A DNA stretch of 10,680 bases, from NCBI GenBank assembly GCA_038232215.1, contig JBBSIG010000080.1:1-10680 (forward strand), read 5' to 3'. The position numbers and the translations under genes are program-made. Below, in pieces: positions 1 to 6,849 of the stretch. The notes beneath the pieces are model-generated. The model saw nothing but the letters and a program-made list of their open reading frames with translations, did not search any database and was not told the origin of the DNA. How positions within the stretch are numbered: position 1 is the first letter of the stretch; each line of letters begins with the position of its first letter. Source of the DNA: JBBSIG01 sp038232215 (GTDB taxonomy: Bacteria > Actinomycetota > Thermoleophilia > Gaiellales > Gaiellaceae).

Positions 1-165
1 CCCCCGCCGGGCGGCCCCCCCGCCCCCGCCCTTCCACCCCCCCCCAGCCCCCGCCCCCCCGCCCCCCCAGCAGCCGCCCCCCCCCCCCCCCCACCCCCCC
101 CCCGCCGGGCGCCGCCGGCGGCCCCGGCGCGGCGGCGGCCGTCCCCCCCCCCGCCCCCCGGGGGC
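1..165. other. C-homopolymer stretch, probable sequence-end artefact
   Basis: The stretch is almost wholly C with some G and only a handful of A or T bases, in long C runs broken by single bases. The sequence changes abruptly to normal high-GC coding DNA at about 165-180. The frame of the first glycosyltransferase gene stays open through it, but only because T and A are nearly absent, and the implied proline/glycine-rich protein does not resemble the N-terminus of a family-2 glycosyltransferase. I read it as damaged or erroneous sequence at a contig or read end, not a repeat or regulatory region. Confidence 0.75.
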
Positions 166-179
166 CCCACGCGGCCCGC

Positions 180-1013
180 GAGCCGCGCGTCCGTCTCCTC
201 CGCTGCCCGCGCGGCGGGAAGGTGGCCGCGCAGGATCGAGCCGTGCGCGAGACGAGCGGCGAGGTCGTCGCCTTCTCCGACGCCAACGCCATCTGGGCCC
301 CGTCGGCGCTCCGCGCGCTCGTTCGCAGCTTCGCGGATCCCGAGGTGGCCTATGTCTGCGGCCGGCTCCGGCTCGAGGCCGCCGACGGCACGAACCGCGA
401 GGGCGCGTACTGGCGGCTCGAGCTCGCCCTCCGCGCGGCGGAGTCGAGGCTCGGCTCGGTCACGGGCGGCAACGGCTCGATCTATGCGGTTCGGCGCGAG
501 GACTACGTCGAGGTGGATCCCCGCTTCGGGCACGACCTCGCGCTTCCGTACCTGCTCGTGCAGCGCGGTCGCCGGGCAGTCTACGAGCCCGGGGCTGCGG
601 CGTCGGAGAAGCCCTCGCGCGACCAGGAGGACGAGTACCGGCGCAAGGTGCGGATGTTCGAGCACTGCTGGCTGATCGTGCTGCGGGGGCGGATGCTGCG
701 CGGGCTGGACGGCCTCTACCGCATCCAGATCCTCTCGCACCGGCATCTCCGTTACGGCAGCGGCGCGCTCCACGTCGTGCTCCTCGGGACGAGCGTGCTG
801 CTCGCCCGCCGGGGCGCTCCCTACCGCGCGGTGCTCGCCGGCCAGCTCGCCGGCCTCGCGCTCGCGGCGGCCGGGAGGCGACGGCTGCCGGTGCCGGGCG
901 CGGCGCTCGCCTACTACTATCTGCTCGTCACGTGGGCGACCCTCGTCGCCCTGCGACGCTACCTCCAGGCCGGCGTGCCGGCCGTGTGGGAGAAGGCGGA
1001 GGGCACGCGATGA
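180..1013 (+). CDS. Family-2 glycosyltransferase, 5'-truncated, with C-terminal membrane segments
   Basis: This is the C-terminal two thirds or so of a GT-A fold, family-2 glycosyltransferase. A GTG at 222 could serve as a start, but the frame reads through it: codons from about 168 give EPRVRLLRCPRGGKVAAQDRA, the usual strand before the GGK-x-AAxxRA helix, so the true start lies upstream in the corrupted sequence. Counting from the GTG at 222, the metal/nucleotide motif FSDAN is at about residues 18-22, an acceptor-side motif TGGNGSIYAVRR at about 81-92, and GHDLALPYLLVQRG at about 103-116, where many relatives have an acidic DD/ED pair. RRKVRM at about 140 stands in the place of the QxxRW-type motif. 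Two or three hydrophobic segments follow (about 180-245). It probably adds a sugar at the cytoplasmic membrane during polysaccharide assembly; donor and acceptor are unknown. Its stop overlaps the next start as ATGA. Confidence 0.82.
   Translation, partial: EPRVRLLRCPRGGKVAAQDRAVRETSGEVVAFSDANAIWAPSALRALVRSFADPEVAYVCGRLRLEAADGTNREGAYWRLELALRAAESRLGSVTGGNGSIYAVRREDYVEVDPRFGHDLALPYLLVQRGRRAVYEPGAAASEKPSRDQEDEYRRKVRMFEHCWLIVLRGRMLRGLDGLYRIQILSHRHLRYGSGALHVVLLGTSVLLARRGAPYRAVLAGQLAGLALAAAGRRRLPVPGAALAYYYLLVTWATLVALRRYLQAGVPAVWEKAEGTR
998..1003 (+). promoter_or_regulatory. Shine-Dalgarno site of first methyltransferase
   Basis: GGAGGG lies six bases before the ATG at 1010. It supports that start over the in-frame GTG at 932, which would give an extra 26 basic and glycine-rich residues lying inside the preceding gene. 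Confidence 0.65.
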
Positions 1014-2005
1014 GAGCCGAGACGGTGCAGGACGAGCAGACGGCCGCCGCCTGGGGGCGCGAGCGCCTCGCGTGCCCTCGCGACCGCGGCCCGCTCGCGC
1101 TCGAGGGCGAGCGGCTGGTCTGCGCCGCGGGGCACGAGTACCCCTACGTCGACGGGATCCCGGTGCTCGTAGTTGACGACGCGCAGCCGACCCAGCCCGG
1201 CTACTGGGCGGGGCCGGAGCAGATCGAGGCGGTCCGCTCGGCGGAGCCGCCCGAGGTGTCGGGCGACGCCGTCGACCCGTACGTGGCCGAGTTGATCGTG
1301 GGCACGCACGGCAACCTCTACCGCGGGCTCTCCGGCGGTCTGAGCCGCTACCCCGTTCCGCACTTCCCGCTCCCGCCAGGCCGGGGCGCCTCGCTGCTCG
1401 ACATCGGCTGCAACTGGGGCCGCTGGTCGCTGAGCGCCGCCCGGGCCGGCTACTCGCCCATCGGCATCGACCCCTCGTTCGAGGCGATCGTGGCGGCGCG
1501 GCGGATCGCGCGCCAGCTCGGCCTCGACGTCCGCTACGTCGTCGCCGACGGACGCCATCTCCCCTTCCCGAACGAGTCCTTCGACGTCGTCTTCTCGTAC
1601 GGCGTCCTGCAGCACTTCTCGAAGGCGGACGTCCGCGTCTCGCTCGCCGAGATCGCGCGCACCGTGAGGCGGAGCGGCTACACCTGGGTGCAGATGCCGA
1701 ACTCGCTCGGCCTCCGGAACGCCTACCAGCTGGCCCGCCGCCGGTTTCGCGAGGGCGACCACTTCGAGGTGCGCTACTGGACGCCTCGAGAGCTTCGGCG
1801 CACCTGGTCGAGCCTCGTCGGCCCGGCCGAGCTCTCGACCGACGGCTTCCTGACGCTCAACCCGCAGACGAGCGACCTCGATCTCCTGCCCAGGAGGTTC
1901 CGGCTGCTCGTCGCCTTCTCCGAGCGGCTGCGTCGCGCGAGCGAGCGAGCGGCGTGGCTGACGAACATCGCCGACAGCGTCAACGTGCGCGCCACGCCGC
2001 GCTAG
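1010..2005 (+). CDS. SAM-dependent methyltransferase with Trm112-like N-terminus (paralogue 1)
   Basis: A 331-residue protein. The N-terminus (about 20-53) is a Trm112-like zinc-ribbon relic: CPRD at 22, then CAAGH at 38-42 and YPYVDGIPVL. Only two cysteines and a histidine of the usual four ligands remain, so metal binding is uncertain. The second domain is a class I Rossmann methyltransferase: motif I LLDIGCNWG at 129-137, the acidic residue of motif II in GIDPS (D154), and VADGRHLPF with D180, followed by FDVVFSYGVLQHFS. The loop that normally reads LRPGG is VRRSG here. The target may be a sugar hydroxyl, a lipid-linked intermediate or a small molecule; the sequence does not say. It overlaps the glycosyltransferase stop by 4 bp (ATGA), suggesting coupled translation, and is followed after 7 bp by its paralogue. 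Confidence 0.85.
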   Translation: MRAETVQDEQTAAAWGRERLACPRDRGPLALEGERLVCAAGHEYPYVDGIPVLVVDDAQPTQPGYWAGPEQIEAVRSAEPPEVSGDAVDPYVAELIVGTHGNLYRGLSGGLSRYPVPHFPLPPGRGASLLDIGCNWGRWSLSAARAGYSPIGIDPSFEAIVAARRIARQLGLDVRYVVADGRHLPFPNESFDVVFSYGVLQHFSKADVRVSLAEIARTVRRSGYTWVQMPNSLGLRNAYQLARRRFREGDHFEVRYWTPRELRRTWSSLVGPAELSTDGFLTLNPQTSDLDLLPRRFRLLVAFSERLRRASERAAWLTNIADSVNVRATPR

Positions 2006-2012
2006 GCGACTC

Positions 2013-2960
2013 GTGCAGCTCGTCTGCCCGCGCGACTGCGGCGCGCTCCAACCCTGGGGTCAGGCCTTGCAATCGAGCAGCGAGCTTCGCTGCGCCGAGG
2101 GCCACCGCTACCCCGTCGTCGACGGCATTCCGGTCCTCCTGCTCGAGGAGGCGAGTCCGACGCACGGCTCCTGCGTGAAGTCGCTCGAGCGCGAAGCGGA
2201 GGAGGAGCCTGCCGGCGGCGCGATCGACCCGTTCGTCCAGGGCGCGGTCGCGGCCACGGGCGGCAACCTCTACCGGCACCTCGTCCGGAACGTGTCCGCC
2301 TACCCGATCCCGGAGATCCGCCTGCCGCCCGGTGAGGGACGGAGCTTCCTCGAGCTCGGCTGCAACTGGGGCCGCTGGTGCGTGAGCGCCGCCCGCCGCG
2401 GCTACCGCGTGGTCGGCGTCGACCCCTCGCTCGAGGCGATCCGGGCCGCCCGCCGGGTCGCCTCCCAGCTCGGCGTCGAGGCCGAGTACCTCGTCGCCGA
2501 CGCGCGCCACCTGCCCTTCGCGGACGCGAGCTTCGACGTCGCCTTCTCGTACAGCGTCTTCCAGCACTTCTCGAAGCCCGACGCCCAGGCGTCGTTCGCC
2601 GAGATCGGCCGGATCCTGCGACAGGGCGGGCTCTCGCTGATCCAGGTTGCGAACGTGTACGGCCTGCGGAGCCTCTGGAACCAGCTGCGGGAGCGGCGCT
2701 TTCGCGAGCCGCGCGACCTCTTCGACGTCCGCTACTGGGGGCCGCGCGAGCTCGAGCGCGAGCTCACGGGGGCAGTCGGCGAGACGTCGCTCTCGGTCGA
2801 CGGCTTCTTCACCCTGAATCCGCAGCCGGCCGACCTCGAGCTGCTCCCCCGCCGCCTGCGGGCGGTCGTCCACACGTCCGAGGCGCTCCGCAAGCTGAGC
2901 GGGCGCCTGCCGTTCATGACCCCGCTCGCAGACAGCCTCTCCGCCGCCTCCCGCCGGTGA
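2013..2960 (+). CDS. SAM-dependent methyltransferase with Trm112-like N-terminus (paralogue 2)
   Basis: A 315-residue protein clearly paralogous to the gene before it; long blocks align, such as GCNWGRW, QHFSK, VRYWxPREL and DGFxTLNPQ. The N-terminal Trm112-like ribbon has CPRDC at 5-9 and CAEGH further on, then YPVVDGIPVLL, so it keeps one more cysteine than its neighbour. Methyltransferase motif I is FLELGCNWG at 112-120, the motif II acidic residue is D137 (GVDPS), and the post-motif loop is the more canonical LRQGG. The GTG at 2013 puts the ribbon right at the N-terminus; a weak AGG six bases upstream and the 7-bp gap to the previous stop fit operonic reading. Its stop overlaps the next start as GTGA. 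Its substrate is unknown; acting together with paralogue 1 on the same glycan is an inference from location. Confidence 0.85.
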   Translation: MQLVCPRDCGALQPWGQALQSSSELRCAEGHRYPVVDGIPVLLLEEASPTHGSCVKSLEREAEEEPAGGAIDPFVQGAVAATGGNLYRHLVRNVSAYPIPEIRLPPGEGRSFLELGCNWGRWCVSAARRGYRVVGVDPSLEAIRAARRVASQLGVEAEYLVADARHLPFADASFDVAFSYSVFQHFSKPDAQASFAEIGRILRQGGLSLIQVANVYGLRSLWNQLRERRFREPRDLFDVRYWGPRELERELTGAVGETSLSVDGFFTLNPQPADLELLPRRLRAVVHTSEALRKLSGRLPFMTPLADSLSAASRR

Positions 2961-3538
2961 ACCGCGCCGCGGACGTGCTCGCCGGCGGTGTCGGACTCGT
3001 CCTCGCAGGTCCCGTGCTGGCGGCCGCCGCCTTCGCGATCAAGCTCGAGGACGGCGGCCCCGTGCTCTACCGCCAGCGCCGGGTGGGCAAGGAAGGCGAG
3101 GAGTTCGAGCTCCTGAAGCTGCGCACGATGGTCGTGGGCGCGGAGCGCCGGGGAGCCGGCTACGCGGTCGACGAGGGCGACCCGCGCATCACCCGCGTCG
3201 GGCGCGTGCTGCGCCGGCTGTCGGTCGACGAGCTGCCGCAGCTCCTGAACGTCGTTCTCGGCGACATGAGCCTGGTCGGGCCGCGCCCGACCCTCGCCTA
3301 CCAGGTCGAGCGCTACACGCCCCGCCAGCGCAGGCGGCTGGAAGTACGGCCCGGGATCACGGGCTGGGCGCAGATCCACGGCCGCGCCCGGCTGCCGTGG
3401 GACGAGCGCATCGAGCTCGACGTCTGGTACGTGGAACATCGCTCGCCCACCCTCGACCTGAAGATCCTCGCGCGCACGCCGCTCGCGCTCTTCGCCGGGA
3501 CGTACAAGGGCCAGACAGGTGGCTGGCGCGCGGAGTAG
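2957..3538 (+). CDS. Initiating sugar transferase (monotopic polyprenyl-phosphate phosphoglycosyl transferase)
   Basis: A 193-residue protein of the bacterial sugar transferase family (WbaP C-terminal domain / PglC type). Such enzymes move a sugar phosphate from a UDP-sugar to undecaprenyl phosphate at the cytoplasmic face, starting a repeat unit. The N-terminus is a single hydrophobic, probably re-entrant helix (about 6-28) with G18-P19 where PglC has Ser-Pro. Next come GPVLYRQRRVG (34-44), LLKLRTM (52-58), the catalytic Asp-Glu pair D91-E92 in SVDELPQ, GDMSLVGPRP (102-111), and RPGITGWAQIHGR. Length matches the minimal PglC-like form without the extra N-terminal transmembrane domain of WbaP. 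The GTG at 2957 overlaps the preceding stop (GTGA); the open frame reaches far upstream, but only as a shadow of the methyltransferase. The sugar specificity cannot be read from sequence. Confidence 0.93.
   Translation: MNRAADVLAGGVGLVLAGPVLAAAAFAIKLEDGGPVLYRQRRVGKEGEEFELLKLRTMVVGAERRGAGYAVDEGDPRITRVGRVLRRLSVDELPQLLNVVLGDMSLVGPRPTLAYQVERYTPRQRRRLEVRPGITGWAQIHGRARLPWDERIELDVWYVEHRSPTLDLKILARTPLALFAGTYKGQTGGWRAE
3506..3510 (+). promoter_or_regulatory. Shine-Dalgarno site of the GT-C glycosyltransferase
   Basis: AAGGG lies eight bases before the GTG at 3519, inside the 3' end of the sugar transferase gene. It supports that start and a 20-bp gene overlap. Confidence 0.5.
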
Positions 3539-4847
3539 CGCCTACTGGGCCGCCGCCGCGCTCCTGGTCGGCGCGCTCGCCGCGATCGCGCTCTGGAACG
3601 CGTCGGCCTATCCGCCCTTCGGCGGCTACGACGAGGCGGAGCACCAGGCCTACGCGGAGCTGCTGATCCATCACGGCGGCATCCCCGGGCCGGAGGTGCG
3701 CGGCGAGTACTACACGCCCCCCGGCTTCTACGCCGTCGCCGGCCTCGCCCTGCTCCTCGGCGACCACGTGCATCCGTCGAATCCGGTCGAGCTGGCCCAC
3801 TTCGAGAACGTGCTCTTCCTGGTGGGGACGGCGCTCCTCGTGCTGCTGCTCGCGCGGATCGTCTTTCCCGGCCGACCTCTCCTTCAGCTCGCGGCCCTCG
3901 GCTACTACTGCTTCCTGCCGGTCGTGTTCAAGACGGGTGCGATGTTCCATCCCGAGACGCTGTCAGTCTTCCTGACGGCGCTCTCGCTCTACGTCGGGGC
4001 GCGCATCCTCGCGCGGCGCTCGTTCGGCCGGCTGCCCGCCGTCGCCCTCGGGGTCACGCTCGGCGCCGGACAGCTCGTGCGCGCGTTCTCGCTGTGGACC
4101 TTCGCGGCGGTCCTGCTGACCCTCGGCGCGGCGTGGCTCGTCCGCTACGCGCCGCGCCGGCGGCTCGTCGCCTTCGCGGGCCTCGTGGTGGCGGCCACCG
4201 CCCTCGTCGCGGGCCCCTGGTACGTGCGCCAGGCGATCAAGTACCGGAACCCGGTCTTCGACCAGCCGACCGAGAGCCGGCCGTTCTACGAGCGGCGCCC
4301 GGCCGCGTTCTACACGAGCCTCGGCCTGCCGCAGGTGTTCTCGAGCCCGATCCGGCCCGAGTTCCTGAACGAGGCGCTGCCGACGACGTACAGCGAGATC
4401 TGGGGCGACTACTTCGGAGCCTACGCCTGGGGCGCACCGACGCCCCCCGACGAGCGCACCGCCCGCCAGCTCCGGCGCCAGAACCAGCTCGGCCTGGCGC
4501 CGACCGCGCTCGCGCTCGCCGGCTGGCTCGCGCTCCTCGCGCTGTCGCTGCGCCGGCGCTGGTTGCGGAAGGCGCCCGAGCGCCTCCTCGTCGCGCTCCT
4601 GCCGGGGCTCGGGATCCTCGGCTACCTCTACTTCACCGTCAGCTACCCGACCCCGGACGGCGACGTGCTGAAAGCCACCTACATGCTGACGACCGCGCCC
4701 GCCTGGGCGCTCGCCTTCGGCTTCGCGGTCGACCGGGTCGGCTCGCTGGGGCGCTGGGTCGCACTCGGCCTGGCCGCCTTCCTGCTCGCGACGGCCGTCT
4801 TCATGCTCCCCTTCCTCGTCTTCCACGACCCCACCGGCTTTCTCTGA
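3519..4847 (+). CDS. GT-C fold membrane glycosyltransferase, ArnT/PMT-like
   Basis: A 442-residue integral membrane protein with about ten or eleven hydrophobic segments. After the first one (about 8-28) comes the extracytoplasmic loop with YDEAEH at 37-42, the position of the conserved acidic catalytic residue in PMT/ArnT-type enzymes, then EYYTPPGFY at 63-71, matching their PP-Y motif. A large hydrophilic section (about 235-325, with KYRNPVFDQP and SEIWGDYFGAYAWG) breaks the membrane segments; four more follow. Family members transfer a sugar from a polyprenyl-phosphate donor on the outer face of the membrane to a lipid, protein or glycan. Neighbours suggest action on the locus polysaccharide or its carrier, but protein glycosylation is possible. 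It begins at a GTG 20 bp inside the preceding gene, so the two are probably co-translated. Confidence 0.8.
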   Translation: MAGARSSAYWAAAALLVGALAAIALWNASAYPPFGGYDEAEHQAYAELLIHHGGIPGPEVRGEYYTPPGFYAVAGLALLLGDHVHPSNPVELAHFENVLFLVGTALLVLLLARIVFPGRPLLQLAALGYYCFLPVVFKTGAMFHPETLSVFLTALSLYVGARILARRSFGRLPAVALGVTLGAGQLVRAFSLWTFAAVLLTLGAAWLVRYAPRRRLVAFAGLVVAATALVAGPWYVRQAIKYRNPVFDQPTESRPFYERRPAAFYTSLGLPQVFSSPIRPEFLNEALPTTYSEIWGDYFGAYAWGAPTPPDERTARQLRRQNQLGLAPTALALAGWLALLALSLRRRWLRKAPERLLVALLPGLGILGYLYFTVSYPTPDGDVLKATYMLTTAPAWALAFGFAVDRVGSLGRWVALGLAAFLLATAVFMLPFLVFHDPTGFL

Positions 4848-4885
4848 GGCCTCGGCTCGCCCTTCGGGCTTCGCGCTGTGGAAAG

Positions 4886-4891
4886 TACCCT
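4886..4891 (+). promoter_or_regulatory. Candidate -10 box for a leaderless ATP-grasp transcript
   Basis: TACCCT fits TAnnnT and ends ten bases before the ATG at 4902, which lacks a good Shine-Dalgarno site. No clear -35 element is seen. It lies in the 54-bp gap after the GT-C gene. This spacing favours the ATG over the GTG at 4878. Confidence 0.35.
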
Positions 4892-4901
4892 CTCGGGCGG
4901 C

Positions 4902-5906
4902 ATGACCGCCGTCCTCTTCACGTGCTCGGGTCAGCGGGTCGACATCGTCTCGGCCTTCTCCCGCGCCGGGGCGACCACCATCGCCACGGACGCCAACCCA
5001 CTCGCCCCCGCGCTCTACCACGCCGATCGCTACGCCCTGGTCCCGCGCGTGTCGGACCCGGCGTACGTCCCGGCGCTCCGCGACCTCGTGCGGGCGCACG
5101 ACGTCCGTCTCGTCGTCCCGCTCACCGACCTCGATCCGGTCGTGCTCGCGCGGCGCCGCGACGAGCTCGGCACCACCGTGCTGCTGCCCGAGGTCGAGAT
5201 CGTGGAGGCGATGGCCGACAAGCTCCTGGCGCACGAGCTGTTCGAGCGGCGCGGGATCCCCTCGCCCGCGACGTGGGCGGTCGGGAAGCTGCCGAAGGAG
5301 CTGCCGTTCCCCGTCCTCGTCAAGGCGCGGGAGGGCTTCGGCTCGCGGCACATCTACCGCGCCGAGAACCGCGCCGAGCTCGACTTCTTTCTCGCACACA
5401 CCCCCGCCGACTCGATCGTGCAGGCCCTCTGCCGCGGCGACGAGTTCTCGATCGACGTCTTCTGCGACTTCGAGGGCCGCTGCCTGAACGCGATCCCGCG
5501 CACGATGATCGAGTCGAAGGGCGGCGAGTCGATCAAGGGCATGACGATCGACGACGGCGATCTGATCGAGTTCGGGCGCTTCGTCGCCGAGACGCTGCCT
5601 CTGCACGGCCCCGCGAACGTCCAGTGCTTCGGGGAGGGCGACGGGCGCTACGAGGTCACGGACGTGAACGTCCGCTTCGGCGGCGGCTTCCCGCTTCCGC
5701 TCGCGGCGGGCAGCCGCTATCCCGAGCTCGCGCTCGCGCTCGCGAACGGCGAGCAGCCCGAGCCGCGCGTGGGAGAGTTTCGCGCCGGAGTGGTGATGAC
5801 GCGCTTCTTCTCGGACCTCTGCCTCACGCCTCGCGGCGACGGCACCTTCGAGCCGTTCGCCGAGGAGCTGCCCGAGCCGGTCGCGTCCGAGCCGGGCGAG
5901 GTCTGA
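4902..5906 (+). CDS. ATP-grasp family ligase (CarB/PylC-like)
   Basis: A 334-residue ATP-grasp enzyme, a family that couples ATP hydrolysis to joining a carboxylate (as acyl phosphate) with an amine or thiol. The N-terminal pre-ATP-grasp domain starts VLFTCSGQRVDIV and contains VVPLTDLD (71-78). K107 (MADKLLAHELFERRGIPSP) and K141 (FPVLVKAREGFGS) are the expected ATP-binding lysines; E181 lies in GDEFSIDVF; the metal-binding end is YEVTDVNVRFGGG, with D254, N256 and R258. An in-frame GTG at 4878 would add eight residues; I prefer the ATG because the first beta-strand begins right after it and a TAnnnT box sits at leaderless distance. Such enzymes occur in polysaccharide loci, where amide-linked substituents or precursor synthesis are possible roles, but the substrate here is unknown. 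It meets the ctaG-like gene tail to tail with 6 bp between them. Confidence 0.83.
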   Translation: MTAVLFTCSGQRVDIVSAFSRAGATTIATDANPLAPALYHADRYALVPRVSDPAYVPALRDLVRAHDVRLVVPLTDLDPVVLARRRDELGTTVLLPEVEIVEAMADKLLAHELFERRGIPSPATWAVGKLPKELPFPVLVKAREGFGSRHIYRAENRAELDFFLAHTPADSIVQALCRGDEFSIDVFCDFEGRCLNAIPRTMIESKGGESIKGMTIDDGDLIEFGRFVAETLPLHGPANVQCFGEGDGRYEVTDVNVRFGGGFPLPLAAGSRYPELALALANGEQPEPRVGEFRAGVVMTRFFSDLCLTPRGDGTFEPFAEELPEPVASEPGEV

Positions 5907-5912
5907 CCCGGC

Positions 5913-6668
5913 CTACGTGCTCTGCTCCTCGTCGAGCAGGCGAAGCAGGAAGTACCCGAGCGCGACGAGGAAGACCGCGGTCTGCTCGGCGTTCATGACG
6001 AGGCCTCCGTAGCTCTGGTCCCGCTCCGGCGAGAGACCCCACAGCCGCGGCGCCTCCTCGTAGAAGCCGTAGAAGGTGCTCGAGGAGAAGATGAAGGCCA
6101 GGCCGAGGAAGGACGAGACGGCGAAGGCTGCGCCCAGGTAGGCCAGGCGCGCCGGCGTCGAGAGGCGCTGCGGCTCCGACGAGAGGACGGGCCACCAGAA
6201 CACCGTCCCCACCGCGATCAGGAGCCCGTGCTCGACGTTGAGCGCCCAGGGGTGACGCAGGGCGTAGTCGTAGAAGCCGGGGAGATGGATCCCGTACCAG
6301 CCGACGAGCCAGATCGAGAGGGCGAGCCACGGGCGCGTGAGGAGCGCGAGCGCCCTGCCGCCGCGCCGCGCCAGCGCCGCGCGCCACTCGGGCGACAGGC
6401 CGAGGATGACGAGTGCGGGCGCGAGATCGGCGACGAGCGCGTTCTGCAGCAGGTGCGCGAGCAGCAGGTAGTGGACGGCGATCGTCTCGAGCGGCGAGTT
6501 CAGCGACAGGACGACGAGCGCGATGCCGAGCGCGAACGTGGCGATGCGCCACCGTTCCGGACGCCCCCGCCGGGCGGCGCGCGCGTACGCGGCGACGGCG
6601 AGCGCCGCCAGGACGAGGAAGAGCGGCTCGAAGGTGAAGGAGCCTGCTCCCGGCGTATCTCCGGGCAT
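5913..6668 (-). CDS. ctaG: Cytochrome c oxidase assembly protein, caa3-type CtaG family
   Basis: A 251-residue polytopic membrane protein with about seven hydrophobic segments and the family pattern LNSPLETIAVHYLLLAHLLQ (57-76), then GIHLPGFYDYALRHPWALNVEHGLL and ALIF-type helices ending near MNAEQTAVFLVALGYFLL. Histidines H66, H72, H128, H139 and H147 are candidates for copper or structural roles. CtaG proteins assist copper delivery to, or assembly of, haem-copper oxidases in the membrane. The ATG at 6668 is the only sensible start. The gene faces the polysaccharide operon, with 6 bp to the ATP-grasp stop, and diverges from the epimerase gene over 181 bp. No oxidase subunits are nearby, so this looks like a solitary housekeeping gene inside or between glycan genes. 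It is distinct from the Cox11 protein also named CtaG. Confidence 0.88.
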   Translation of the reverse strand: MPGDTPGAGSFTFEPLFLVLAALAVAAYARAARRGRPERWRIATFALGIALVVLSLNSPLETIAVHYLLLAHLLQNALVADLAPALVILGLSPEWRAALARRGGRALALLTRPWLALSIWLVGWYGIHLPGFYDYALRHPWALNVEHGLLIAVGTVFWWPVLSSEPQRLSTPARLAYLGAAFAVSSFLGLAFIFSSSTFYGFYEEAPRLWGLSPERDQSYGGLVMNAEQTAVFLVALGYFLLRLLDEEQST

Positions 6669-6669
6669 G

Positions 6670-6680
6670 CCTCCTATCCT
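6670..6680 (-). promoter_or_regulatory. Ribosome binding region of ctaG
   Basis: Reading the minus strand, AGGA (6680-6677) lies eight bases before the ATG, and a stronger AGGAGG (6675-6670) lies only one base before it. The nearer one is too close for normal use, so the distal AGGA may be the working site. No alternative ATG, GTG or TTG start exists just inside the gene. Confidence 0.45.
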
Positions 6681-6819
6681 GCTCGCACGAGCCTGCGCCG
6701 CGCGCCCGCAGTCGCTCCCCGGGCGGGCAGGACGATCGAGCCGTTGTATGTCGCCGGGCGCGGCCGACCCATCGCGAGGCTGCGCGCGACTCCATCCCGG
6801 CCGTTCCGCGCCTCACGGC

Positions 6820-6836
6820 ACGGACGGACCGACCGT
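6820..6836 (+). promoter_or_regulatory. Imperfect palindrome, candidate operator
   Basis: ACGGACGG-A-CCGACCGT: 8-base arms around a central A, with one A/A mismatch per arm pair. It ends two bases before the TAGGCT box, so it fills the place between -35 and -10 elements where a repressor could block transcription. Only the symmetry and position support this; the repeat is built of short GGAC/CCGA units and could be chance. Confidence 0.3.
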
Positions 6837-6837
6837 C

Positions 6838-6843
6838 TAGGCT
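6838..6843 (+). promoter_or_regulatory. Candidate -10 box for a leaderless epimerase transcript
   Basis: TAGGCT fits TAnnnT and ends six bases before the GTG at 6850, so transcription would start at or next to the start codon. There is no Shine-Dalgarno site in front of the GTG, and the protein must begin there (MRYVVTGAAGFIG). No -35 match is clear. Confidence 0.5.
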
Positions 6844-6849
6844 GGCGCC

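Larger units (their letters stand above)
6669..6849. promoter_or_regulatory. Divergent intergenic region between ctaG and the epimerase gene
   Basis: 181 bases separate two divergent starts, so promoters for both should lie here. It holds the ctaG ribosome site, a palindrome GCTCGCACGAGC at 6681-6692, and, at its right end, an imperfect palindrome and TAGGCT box before the epimerase GTG. I see no RNA gene or terminator in it. Confidence 0.5.

Noticed and set aside
1..120. C-rich repeats as a possible G-quadruplex or regulatory element
   Set aside because: The abrupt change in composition and the broken glycosyltransferase N-terminus make sequencing or assembly error more likely.
932..1009. 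Upstream GTG start for the first methyltransferase
   Set aside because: The extra 26 residues lie inside the glycosyltransferase gene and look like shadow sequence; the ATG at 1010 has a well-placed GGAGGG site.
2378..2956. N-terminal extension of the sugar transferase frame
   Set aside because: It is an arginine/proline-rich shadow of the second methyltransferase; the family N-terminus begins at the GTG at 2957.
4859..4869. Small hairpin GCCC-TTC-GGGC after the GT-C gene
   Set aside because: The stem is only 4 bp and no T run follows, too weak to call a terminator.
3963..5606. Long open frame on the minus strand opposite the GT-C and ATP-grasp genes
   Set aside because: It is rich in R, E, G and A with no recognisable domain or membrane pattern, as expected from the complement of high-GC coding DNA; the plus-strand proteins have clear family motifs.
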